A stretch of 64,000 nucleotides of DNA from Streptomyces sp. MJM8645 (GTDB taxonomy: Bacteria; Actinomycetota; Actinomycetes; Streptomycetales; Streptomycetaceae): positions 1 through 64,000 of the forward strand of contig NZ_LJJF01000004.1 in the NCBI RefSeq assembly GCF_001625365.1, given 5' to 3'. The notes under the pieces were generated by a model. It made no database searches. It was not told the DNA's origin and was given only the letters and a program-made list of their open reading frames with translations. A program made the translations under genes and the position numbers. Below are positions 25,801 through 37,800 of this stretch, one piece after another (positions within the stretch are counted from its first letter, which is position 1; each line of letters opens with the position of its first letter).

Positions 25801-28800
25801 GGGCACGCCGATCAGCGGGACGTCCGGCGCCCCCAGCCCGTCGAGGTCGGGCCCGCCGCCGTTCGTCCCGTCAGGACGGCCACGCCGACCCCGCCGGCGA
25901 CGGCGAGAACGCCCCCTGTCGCTGCTCTCGTCCTCCTTGCCGCTGCCGTGCTCGGAGTCGTGCTCACCGTCTCGGTGCTCGGCGGCCGTGCTGTCGTCGA
26001 GCGCACGGCGATTCGCCTCACGATCGCGGTGCTCACCCGACCTCGGTCGGTCCGCGTCGACACCCTGATCCTGGCGGTCCTCCTGGTCCCCCCGCCGGCG
26101 GCGAGCCGCCTCCTCAGCATCACCCTCGTTCTCGCCGCCCAGCTGCTCCTCGGCGTTGTGATCCCGCTCGGCACCCTCCTCATGGCGAGCCTCGCCCTGG
26201 TCTTCGTGCCGACCGCTGCCTGCGTCGTGCCCGGCAGCCGTGCGCGGCACCTCGTGCAGCACCGCCTGCTCCGCGTCGGCCGCAGTGCGCTCGCCGTCCT
26301 CCCCCCGGCCGGCGTCCGCCGAATCGGTACCTGCTCCGCCGGACGCGGTAGATCGCGCATCGACGTCATCGCCGGCAAGGGCCGCCGGGCCGGAGCGGTC
26401 CTCCGCGGTGCTGCCCGAGCCCCGGTCGTGCTGCCCCACCACGGCCGAACTGCTTCCCGGCGCCATGTAGCGGCCGGAGTCGATCGCCGCCTGGAGCTCA
26501 TCGTCTGAGGCGACTTCGGCACGTGGCTGCGGGTCGCCGTTGCGCCTGCGCACCTGCTGCAGGGAGATCGTGGAGGTGCGGCCCGTCTGCGGGTCGCGGA
26601 CTGTCAGCGTGGTGTCGGCGTTGACGACGTCGCCGGTGAGCAGCTGCTCGCCGTCTTCCGAGACGTACAGCACGGTGTCGCCGGGGGTGAAGTCCTCGCG
26701 CGTCCAGTCCCGCGGGTAGTCGGTGTCCGGCGCCTCCATCGGGTCCTCGGATCGGGTCACCTCCCACACCCAGCCCAGGCCCCCGGCGTCGAGAGTCTCG
26801 GTGGCGCGGGTGACCGCCACGTACGACAGCCGCAGGTCCTCGTCGCTGGGCATCGTCGTCAGGTCGTACTCGCCGCTCTCGGTGAGCTCCGGGCCGCGGA
26901 AGTCGTCGGCGATCCTGACCCGGCGCCACTCCAGGCCCTTCGACTTGTGCGCGGTGGAGATCACCACGTCCGGGTCCTGGTGCTCGCCGACGATGCCGCC
27001 CTCGCCGTCCTCGGGGGCGTGGCTGTGCTGGTCGATGTACGTCTTCACGGCGGCGAGCGCGGCGTCGCGGTTGCCGGCCGGGTTCTTCACCGTCCAGCTC
27101 CGGCCGGACCGCCGGTTAGTCACCGTGTGGGTACCGGGCTGGTAGTACCAGCGCTTCGACTGGTCGTCCCAGGCGAGCTTGCCGAAGCCATTCGACTTCG
27201 AGTCCTTCAACCAGCGCGTGAACGCCTCGTGGTCCGGGTCACCGAACCTGGTGCCGGAGATCCATAGCCGCTCGCCGTCGTCACTGACGCGGATGTCGGA
27301 GGCCAGACCGCCCGACTCCAGAAGCCGGTCGAGCTTGCCGTCCGTGTCGTTCTCGATCAGCTGGACCAGGGTGCGCATCGACCCGGCCGCCTCGGACTCC
27401 TGCTCGACGTACTCGACCACGTCGTCCCAGGCAGCGAAGTCAGCGAGATCCTTGTGGTTCGTCTTCTCGCCGGCCTGGAGCTGCCGGGCCGCCTCGACGA
27501 ACTTGCGAATCTCGTCCAGGCCACCCGCGACGGCGACCCGCTTGCCGCGGTCCAGGGCGTCGATCGCCTCAATCACCGCGGTGGCGTTGGTGCGGCACAG
27601 CACCGCGTCCGCGTCGTCCGGACCCAGCTCGGTGATCCAAGACTGCTTGCCGGCCAGGCCCTTGAGGCGCATCTCGGTGCCGGACAACCGAAGAAACCGG
27701 TTGCCAGCCTCCGCGATCTCGGGGCCGAACCGGAAGGACTGCGTGAGGGTGAGCCTGGCGTCGACAGGGAAACGGGCGAGCGCATCGGTGGCGCCCCGGA
27801 ACCCGTAGATGGACTGGTTGGAGTCGCCGACCGCGACAACCTGCACGCCCTGACCCATCGCGGCGCGCACGACCCCATCGAGCACAGGATTAACATCCTG
27901 CGCCTCGTCGAAGAAGATCACGTCCGAGTCGACCTTGAACCCGGACAGCGCCCACTGCTTGACGATGTAGTCCTGGTCGTACGTCAGCTTGCCGTGCGGG
28001 TCGAGGACATCCGCCCACATTCGGTCGGCGATCGGCTTGAGCGCCTCGAACAGCGCGTCCCGGTGCTCCTCCTCGATCCACGGCGGCAGATTCAGGTGCT
28101 GCGGGCCCATCTCCTCATCAGCGGACTGGCACCAGCGCGCGACCAGGTCGCGGGCCTGGTAGGCGGCCGACGACGGCTTCAGCGACTTCCCGGGCGCGTA
28201 CTCCACCCAGTCGTAGACCCGCATCAGGTCGGCCACCGTCTGCGCGGTCTGCCTCTTCGCGCCGCCATCGCCGTCCTGCGGAAGCCGCTGCCCGAGGTCC
28301 CGGCCCGCGTCCTGATAGCGCTTGTTGACCGCCCTGAACGCCATGCCGTTCGCGGTCTGCGGGGTGACGTTGTCCGCGTACTCGCCCTTGGCCTTAGCCT
28401 GCTTCGCCTCCTCCGCGACCGAACGGTTGAACGCCAGGTAGTCGATCTTCTTGCCGGGCATGCGCCGCGACAACTGCTTCAACGTGGAGGACTTGCCGGT
28501 GCCGGCGAGCGCCATCACCGCCGCGTTCAGCCCACGGCGGGCCACCGCCTCATGGATCAGCGACTGCTCGACGGTCGGCGGGTACTCCTCCAGGCCTGCG
28601 GCCGCGGCGTCGATCTGCTCCCACTCGGCGTCGGACGGCGCCCCGGGCTTCGCTGGCGGCATGTCCTCGATCCGCTCGACATTGCGGCCCTCGCCCTCGT
28701 CCGCGCGCAGCCCGTAGCCGTCCAGCCGGTTCTGAATCTCCTCACTGCGATCCGCCGGCTTCGTGACCTCCGTCTTGCGGTTGTACTCCTTGAGCGCTTC

Positions 28801-31800
28801 CCACTGGCGCAGCTCCGCCCGGCGCCGCCACGCAAGATCCAGCGGGTCGGTGGAGTTCTTGACCTGATCCAGCGCGTCATCGAGACCCGACAGCTCGTCA
28901 TCAAGCTCCTGGCGGCTCATCTCGGCCACCGGCCGCTCGCCGATCACGTTCCGCGCAGCACCTTGAGGCGCCGAACCTGTCCCCGGGGACACATTCCCGG
29001 CCCCGGAACCCGCTGGCGCTTCGTGGGACACCCCGGACGGTGGCGAGCTGCCCGCTGCCCCGGTGGTCGGGGTTGAAGGCTCACCGGGCCGGATCGAGTC
29101 CAGCTCCGCCTTCACCCGGCCGGGGTCGAGCGACACACCCTCCCTGCCGTCACCCTCACGCTTCCGGCTGTCTTCCCCGGCTGGTACATCCTGGCCGCGC
29201 TCATGCCGACCACGGTCCTGCGTCTCTTCGCCGTCCCCTCCATCTGGCGTGAGGGAACGCAGGTCGGCATCAACCTCATTCGGTGGCAACGTGACGTGCT
29301 CGATGTTCTGAGACTCGTCGAGGTCCGACGCAGTCGGTGCTTCACGGTGCTGAGCGCCTGCCCGGTCGGCATCGAACCGTGCGCGGGCCTGGCGCATCCG
29401 TTGCGCGTACGACACCCCGTTGACGTCCCGCACTTCGTCGGCGCGGCGAGAAATATCCCACGGGAGCCCAAGCGTCGTGCCCTCGCCGTCATTGATCGAC
29501 TCGAAGGCGAGAGCGAGTCGGTGGGCGTCTTCCTCGGTGCCAGCCACCTTGCTCAGCTCGGGGTCACCGACGTACTCACCGAGGGTGCGGGTGGTGATCG
29601 ACCAAGTCTTCCCGCCGTCCTCGGTCCAGACCCAGTAGTGCCCCATCGGGCTGAACTTCATCGTCGGGTTCTTGGACTGGCGAAGTGCGAACGACGGATC
29701 GGAAGACTCGGGCGCGCTCGTCGCCAGGCTTCGCTTCGCATACCGGACCGACTCCGCGTTCGGCTCCGGCTTCTTGCTCCAATTCTTCTCCCACGACTGC
29801 TGAGCATCCGCCCAGTCGGCATCCGCCAACCGCTCCGCCGCCTCCGGCAGCGTGGTGTCGGGCACGGTTGAGCGCGACGGCTGGCCCGGTGTCTGTTCGT
29901 CGTGCTCGGCGACCGGCCCCGGCAATGTCGGGCCTGTCCCCGGGGACACATTCGTCTCGTCGCCGGGACCCGCCGGCGCTTCGTGGGACGTCCCGGACGG
30001 CGGCGAGCTGCGAGCCGTCTCGGCCTTGGGGTTCGGGTCCTGCCGGGCCCGGTCCTTCACGGCGTCGCCGCCGCGCACAGGCCGCACGTCCTTGCCGTGT
30101 GGCGCAATCTGATCAGCGTCTACCGGGAACGTGGCCGTACTGCTGGGCTTCTCCACCCGGATCTGCCCGTCCGGGTCGACACCGAGAACCCGGGCGTTCC
30201 ACTGGCGGCCAGAGGGGTGGAACCGAACCAGCACCTCGTCGCCGCGCCGGAACGGCGTCGTGTCGTCACCCGGGTTCAGCCCGGTCTCCGGCCGTTCCTC
30301 CCAGTAACGATCCCGGTCCTCCCAGCCCCGGTTGACGTCCAGCTCCTCCTGCCGCGCGCTGACCTCGTTGAGAATCTGCTGGCGGGCGACGGCACCCGGG
30401 CCCGTGCGGGGCCCCATCCACGGTTCGGCGATCGCCTGAAGCCGGTTGAACTCGGCTTCGCGCTCCGTCTCGCTCAACGTCTCGGGGTCCGGGTGCTCAC
30501 CCATCGCGGTGAAGGCCTCCGCGACAGACACTGGGCCTTCGTCGCTGGTCGGCTCGGCAGCTCGGTACAGGTTGTTGTAGGCGGTGACGGTTTCGGGCTT
30601 GCCCTTGGGCTTCCCGGCCTGGTCGTACCACTGGATCTGGTAGTACACGTTGTCCAGGTCCGGCTTGCCCTTCTCCGCCCAGGCATCCGTGACCTTGCCA
30701 TACGCGTGATCCACACCGAACACCGCGCCGCTGTGACGCACGGCGTCGTCTACGGCGATCGGCCCGCCCGATCGAATCCGGCGGCTCCGAGGGCCCCGCC
30801 CCGGCACCGACTCGCCACTCAGCACGATGCGAGAACTCTTCGGCCGATTGCCTCCGAACGCACCGGTGAGCTGCTCCAACTCCGGCTTCGGTTGGGCCCA
30901 GTGCGGCAACGCCCGGTCACCGGCGGCCGGGGTCGACGACTCACTGGGCCGAAGCGAGTCCAGCTCCGCCTGCACCTGCCCGCGGTCGAGCGACACACCC
31001 TCCCCGCCGTCACCCGAGGCCGCGACCTCGGGCCTGGCGGTAGCCTCCGGCATCGCATCGGCGGGCGGGGCATACGGATCGGCGAACGGGTCGGACTCGC
31101 CCGGCTTCGGCAGGGTCGCCTGCGTGCGGTCAGTCTCGTACGCCTCGCGGTCCAGCTTCTCCGCTGCGTTGAGCAATACCTTCTGCCGGCGCCGGCCAGC
31201 GGCGGTCCCGGTGTCCGCCTGGTCGGCGGCCGCCTTCGCGGCGTCGCGCAAGGTCCGCATATGGTCCGAACGCATCTGGTAGCGCCGGAAGACGCCCGGC
31301 CTCCACCCGATCGGTTCCTCGGGGTCAGGCTGCGCGAGCTGGGAAAGCTCACGCACCTGGGCCTCGGTGAACGTCACCTCCTGCCGGGCACTACCCGGCC
31401 GTGAAGGCCCGGTCTTCTCGCCGCGGTGCCCCAGATCAATGCCCTGCGCGACGTGGGTCGCCACGCGGATCGGCGGGATGCCAGCCTTCGCCGGCATCTT
31501 GTCGTGCCAGGTCATGCCTTCCGGAGCGCCGCCGCGGCCGTCCTGGCCCCACCAGGCCGTGCGGCCCTTCTGGTCCGGCCGGGAGCGCACCCAGCCGATG
31601 GTGTTCCCGTCCTTGTCGGCGATCCAGCCGTGTCCGGCCTCTTCGTCGAGGCTGTGCAGGCGGGCGCCGTAGTCCAGGGTGATGCCCTCGGGGGTGGCGG
31701 CCCGCTCCAGCTTCGCTCGACGCGCTTCGTCCGCAGCCGCCGTCTGGTCGGGTACTTCGGCAGGGGGGTGTTCGCCCGGGCGGTGAACGGCGTGGTCGGG

Positions 31801-34800
31801 GAACGCGGCGTAGCGGCCCTCGACGTTGACGAAGTGCTGGCCGTCCGGGTGCGCGCCGACATACCAGCCGGGACCGTCCGGGGTGACGATCTGCTCGCCG
31901 GTGTCGTAGTGGCGTAGCGTCGCGTCCCCACCAGACACTGCAGAGGGCTGGTTGTCCCCAGCCGTCACCGTCGGCGCGTCACTCTTCGAGGCACTCGCCT
32001 CGGGCGTGGACGGCTCCGCGACCTCCGGCTCGGGCGTCCTGCTGCCGTGAGCCTCCTCGACCGCGGCGGCCGGCTGCTGCCCGGATGGGGTGGTGTCGTC
32101 GGCCCGACGGAAGACGTGGTCGGACCGGTGCATCAGGGTCCGGCCGTCAGTGGTGCGCACCCGCACCCCGCCCTTGCCGCCCTTGCCGAGCTGCTCGGGC
32201 TGGTCGGCGACCTCGGCCACCGTGCCGTCGTCCGCGATGTACCGGTCCCCGCGATGTAGGCGCGAGGCCTTGAGGCGGTCGGTCACGCCTTCGGCGTCGG
32301 CGAACATGTCCGGCGTGCCGTACTCGTCGGCGGTCTGCTGGGTGGGCTGCGCGGCGTGCACGTCGGCGGCGCCGAACAACCCGGCGTCCTGGCCGTCCGC
32401 CTGTTCGGCCTGCATCTCCTGCCAACTGCCGCCTGGGCCCTTGGCCGTGTCGCCCTCGGCCTTCTCGGTGCGACGGGCTTGCTCATTGGTCAGTACGGCG
32501 TGCCGGGCGACGTCCTGAGAACCGACCTCGCCGTCCCCCAGCAGGTCCGGCTCCAGTGAAGCCATCTCGTGGGCGATCTGTTCGTCCGTCAGCGTCGACG
32601 GGTGCGCACGCTCGCCCGTGGAGGACTGTGGAGCGGCGGACACCGCGTCCTCCCCCCGAGCCTGCGAAGCCGCCGGCCGCTCGCCGTACCCACGCCGTTG
32701 CTCCGGTATCGAGTTGCTGCTGTCGCGCCGCATCCCCGGCACGTCGACCTTCACCTTGCCGTCGGGGCCGGTAGAGATCACGGGCGTCGGGTCCGGGCTG
32801 TCCAGCCGAATGTCAGGGTCCGGATCGACTGCCATCTCGATCAGGTCCTGGGGCGGCCGCTCGGCGTCGAGACGCGACTCCAGGTCCTCAACGCGCTTGG
32901 TCGCCTTGACGAGTTCCTTGTCGTCGCGGCCGCGGCCGCGTAGTTCCTTCTTCTTCTGCTCGGCCGTGATCAGCTGCGCCAGGAGCGCAACACGCCGCTC
33001 GGACGCCTTCAGCGCCTCCCCATACGGCGGCTGTCCACCCAGCCCACGCCGGGCCTTCTCCAACTCGTTCTCGGACTCGACCAGCTGCTGCCCGCCGTCC
33101 TTGACCAGATCGTCGAGACCATCCAGCCGGTTCTCCAGCGACGCGATCATGCCCGCGCCGGCACCGTCCCCCAGCTCGTCGCGGCCATAGGTTCCGGACG
33201 TGCCCGATATTCGACGGCTGTGCAGTAGCGGCCAGTCGAACCCGACCCGCGCGATCCGGTTGCCGCCGATGTCGTAGCCGATGGTGGCATGCGCGGTGTG
33301 CCCACCGAGCCGGCCGAGCTTCACCCGGTCCCCGGACGTCAACGACTTGTCGCCAAGCGCCGCGCGTACGGTGGCCAGCACCTCGGCGCCGGCCTCCTTG
33401 CGCTTGGCGGACTCCTGCCCGCCAGGCAGGGTCATGGTGAAGGCGTCGCCGCGGGTCTCCGTGCGCTGCGCCCGGGCGGCGTGCCAGGTGTCCAGGGCGC
33501 CGTCCAGCCACGAGATGTGCTGGGTCAGGACATCGGTCGCACGGCGCTTCTCGTCCTGCTGCCGGTGCCACCGCACGTCTGCACGTTGGAGATCGACCCG
33601 CTCCTTCACCGCCTTGGCGTGGTCGAGGACCGTGGTGTTGCCGGTCGCCAGGGCCTTCATCACCGCGAAGGACACCGCGGTGTCGCCGATGTCCTCCATC
33701 TCGCGCAGGTCGAAGTTCCGGCGGTTCATCTGCGCGATGAACTTGGCCTTGCGCTCCAGCGTGCCGGCGTTGAATGCGTCGAACGTCTCCTCGGTGATCC
33801 AGGAGATGATCCGGACGTCCTTGTCCATCAGGTAGTGCAGGTTGCCCTGTCGCTCGATCCTGCCCTCCCGCTGCGCCATGTCGGCCGGCCGCCACGGGTA
33901 GTCCATGTGGTGCAGGGCAACGGCACGATCCTGAATGTTCGTGCCCGTACCCATCTTGGTGGTGGATCCGATGAGCACGGCGATCTTGCCGTTGCGGGCG
34001 TCCTCGAACAGCTTGGCCTTCGCCTTGTCGCTGCCGGCCTCGTGGATGAATCGGATCTGCTCACGGGGAACGCCGGACTCGACCAGACGCTCGCGCATGT
34101 ACTCGTAGGCGTTCCACGCCGGCTGCTCGTTGCCGTACTCGTCCAGGCCGCCCTTGGCCTTCGACCCGGGCACGCCCTGATCCATGAAGACCAGCTGCAG
34201 CGCGCCCTTCAGCGGCTGCGGCGTCGGGTCATCCTTGGACGTCGGGAACTCGACGTCCTTGTTCTCCCGGTAGATGGAGGCGATCTCCCGGGCGGCATGG
34301 TCGATCTTGCCGCCCTCTTCGCCCGAGCCGCCAACCAGCCGCGGGTCGATCGCGGCCCGCTTCCCCAGGCCGATGATCTTGAGGATGCCGCCCGGCTCCT
34401 TGGCGTCCGGGTGGTTGGGCAGACCCTCGATGTACCGCTTCTGTTCGGCGCTGATCGGCACGACCCGCAGCTCGCCGCGCTTGCCCTCCTCGTTGCGGCG
34501 CACCCGCGGCGTCGGCAGGTTCAGATCCGCGGCGGTCTGAACGTCCGCCGCCACCCGGTACATGCGCAACAGCTCGGGGACGTTGCGGAACTGCGCGAAG
34601 CGGGCCTTCTCCTGGAACCCGGAGCCGTCCGGCTTGACCTCCACGTCGGTCACGACGTCGCCGAACGTCGCCGCCCAGGCGTCGAAGTCGTTGATGCCGG
34701 CGGCGTCCAGCAGGTCCGGCCGCAGGTACCGCTTCATCGTGTACGCCTCGGTCACCGAGTTGGCGATCGGCGTACCGGTGGCGAATGTGAGGACCCGCCC

Positions 34801-37800
34801 GGACTCGCTCTTGCCGCGCAGGTACTCGACCTTCATGTGCAGGTCGGAGGCCTTCGCCGAGCCCGTCACCGCAGCGCCCGGGATGCTGCTGACGGTGCGC
34901 AGGTTCTTGAACTCGTGCGCCTCGTCGATCATCAGGTAGTCGACGCCGGTCTGCTCCCAGTAGACCGCCCCGGTGTCCTTGGACTCCTGCTCCAGGCGCT
35001 TCTCCATCGCCTCCTCGGCGTTGGTGAGCGCGTTCTCCAGCTGCTTGAGCGTCAGGGATTGGCCGTCTCGGGCCTTCGCGTCCGCGATCTGCTGGCGCAG
35101 CCGCGCCAGCTCCTCCTCCATGTAGGCGCGGCGGTTGGCCGGCGTCATCGGGATCTTCCCGAACGCGGAGTGCGTCAGGATCACCGCGTCCCAGTCGCCG
35201 GTCGCGGCCCGGGCGATGAACTTGCGGCGCTTCTTGCCGGTCAGGTCCGCAGAGGACGCAGCCAGCACCTTGGCGTTCGGGTACAGCTCCAGGTACTCGC
35301 GGCGAAACTGCGCGAGCATGTGGTTGGGCACGACGATGGCCGGCTTCTTCGCCAGGCCGGTACGCCGCAGCTCCTGCGTCGCGGCGACCATGGTCGCGGT
35401 CTTGCCAGCGCCGACCTCGTGCGCGAGCAACGCCGACGGCTCGTTGAGGATCCGGGCGATGGCCGCGTTCTGGTGCGGACGCATCCTCCAGCCCGCAGTG
35501 ATCCCCGGCAGCGTCAGCTGGACATCGCTGTAGTCGCGCAGCGCGATGCCGTTGAACCGGTCGTTGTAGATCTTGGCCAGCCGCGCGGCGCGGGCCTCGT
35601 CCTCCCACACCCAGGCGGCGAACCGGGCGGCCATCGCGGTGGCCTTGTCGCGCGCATCCGCGGTCGCCTCGTCGTCGACGACGGAGCCGCCGTCGGGCCG
35701 CTTGCGGGTGACGGTGATCTGCTTCTGCTGAAGGACCGCCTCGGCGATCTCTGCCGCAGACCGGGACTTGGTACCCCAGGTGACCCGGGAGGCGATGCCC
35801 TGTGACGGGCCCTTGACGACCCACATCGAGCCGCCGCCGTACTCGGCGCGCACGTGGGGCGTCTCAAGGATTTCGCGCAGGAACGCGGTGACGTCGGCCT
35901 CGCCGATCCACGGCGCGCCCATCTTGGCGCTGATCTCCCCGGGGACGAGGTCGCGGGGGACCACGGCCTCCAGCGCTGCGACGTGGCTCGCCATGTCGTC
36001 GCGGCCGGCCGCGAGGTGGCGGCGGGCGACAGCGAGCTTCTTGCGGACGTCGCCGGACAGGTAGTCGGCGGCCGGCAGCAGGTGGCCGCTGCGCGGGTCG
36101 CGGAACACCCGAGTGCCGAGCTGCTCCAGGGCGTCGCTCTCGCTGGTACCCATGAGCCGCGCGAGAGTCGACAGACGCAGTTCGCCGTCGTGCTCCATCG
36201 CGAGCGAGACCGCCTGGTCGGGGCTGTCCGCGCGCTCCGCGATCTTGCGCGGCGCCACCACCCGCTGGTGAAGGATCTCGGCCTTCGCCGCGGTCTTGGT
36301 GCTGTCGTTCCACCGGTCGAGCCCGTAGGCGAACGCCGACGCGAAGTCGTCGTCGAACAGGGCGAGGGCGGTCGGTGCCTTCCACTCATCCGGGACCTTC
36401 TCCAGACCGCCGTCCTTCGCCCGGACCCGGGCCTCGTCCGGGGTGAAGACACGGTTTTGGCCCGGCTTGTCGAGCGGCGCGTACGCGGCCGTGTAGGCGG
36501 CGTAGGCGCGGTTCAGCTCGGCGCGCAGCGTCGCCATGTGTTCGGTCTCGCCGTCGCCGTCGTGCGACGACTCCTCATCCAGCAGCGCGGTCGTCAGGTT
36601 CCGTAGTTCCAGCAGGTCCCGCAGCTGCGACACCTGCGAATGGTGGACGTCGAGCTTGCGGACCTGCCCGTCCACGACCTGGGTGAACGTGCCGTCCGGG
36701 CGCGCGTTGATCGCGCCCTCGTGCTTGCGGTCGGCGGCGGCCTGCAGCACGATCCGCTCACGCGGCCCGGCCTCGTGCGGGGCGAAGCCACGCCCCTCGG
36801 CCTTGGCCTGCGCGGTGATCCGGGCCAGGGCCTCGCGCAGCGCCGGTGCGGCGTCCTTGTCACCGCGCACGGTCAGGTCGTGGTCGGTGAACTGGCCGCG
36901 GCCGGTGGTCAGCTCGCCGAGGACGTTGTCGGGGTGCTGCTGGAAGTACCGGTTGATCTCGATCTGGTGGCCGTTCACGTCGACCGGCGTCGACTCCACC
37001 CACGACTGGTCGCCGGGGGCCTCGCCCTCGGCCCGGCGGCGGAACACCAGCACGTCGGTGACCACGTGCGTGCCGGCCGCCTTCTCGTGCGCGCCCTCGG
37101 GCAGGCGTATCGCGCCGACCAGGTCGCCCAGCTTCGCCATCTCGCGGCGGGCGTGCGGGTCCTTGGAGTCCATCGTGTAGCGGGAGGACACCACCGCGAC
37201 CAGGCCGCCCGGACGGGTCAGCTCCAAGCTCTTCTTGATGAAATGGTCGTGGATGGAGAGCTTGCGGCCCTTGTTGTGGACCGGGTCGGTGAGCTTGATA
37301 TCGCCGAACGGCACGTTGCCCACCACGCCGTCGAACCCACCGTGCGGTGCCCGCGTCTTCGCGAACGACTCGGTGAGGATCTGCGCGTCGGGGTAGAGCG
37401 CCCGGGAGATCGCCGCGGTGGTCGGGTCCAGCTCCACGCCGGTCATGTGCGTGCCGGCCGGCGCCGCCCCGATGAAGTTGCCGGAGCCGGAACCCGGCTC
37501 CAGGACGTTCCCGCCGTCGAAGCCGAGCGCCCCCATGGCCTGCCACACCGCGTCGACCAGCGACTGGTCGGTGTAGTGGGCGTTCAGCGTGTTCTTCTGC
37601 GCGGCCGCCCACTCGCTGTCGTCCAGCAAGGCGCGGAGCTCGGCACGCTCGCCGGCGAACGCCTTCCACCGCTCGACGGCCCGCTGAAAGGCTTCGTCGC
37701 TCTTGTGGTTGCCGCGCCGGGGCTCGTCCGCCAGCACGGTGGGTAGCGAGCCCCAGCCCGACCAGCGGGCCAGGACCCTCTTCTCCCCCTCCGTCGCAGG

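Noticed and set aside
21349..26508. 1719-codon open frame on the plus strand, antisense to the giant gene
   Set aside because: Its translation is rich in Arg, Gly, Pro and Leu without any domain, as is usual for the antisense of GC-rich coding DNA. The opposite strand encodes recognisable helicase and beta modules.
33289..35805. 838-codon open frame on the plus strand
   Set aside because: It is the antisense shadow of the SNF2 helicase part, whose motifs (GAGKT, DEAH, QREGRIERQ) are clear on the minus strand.
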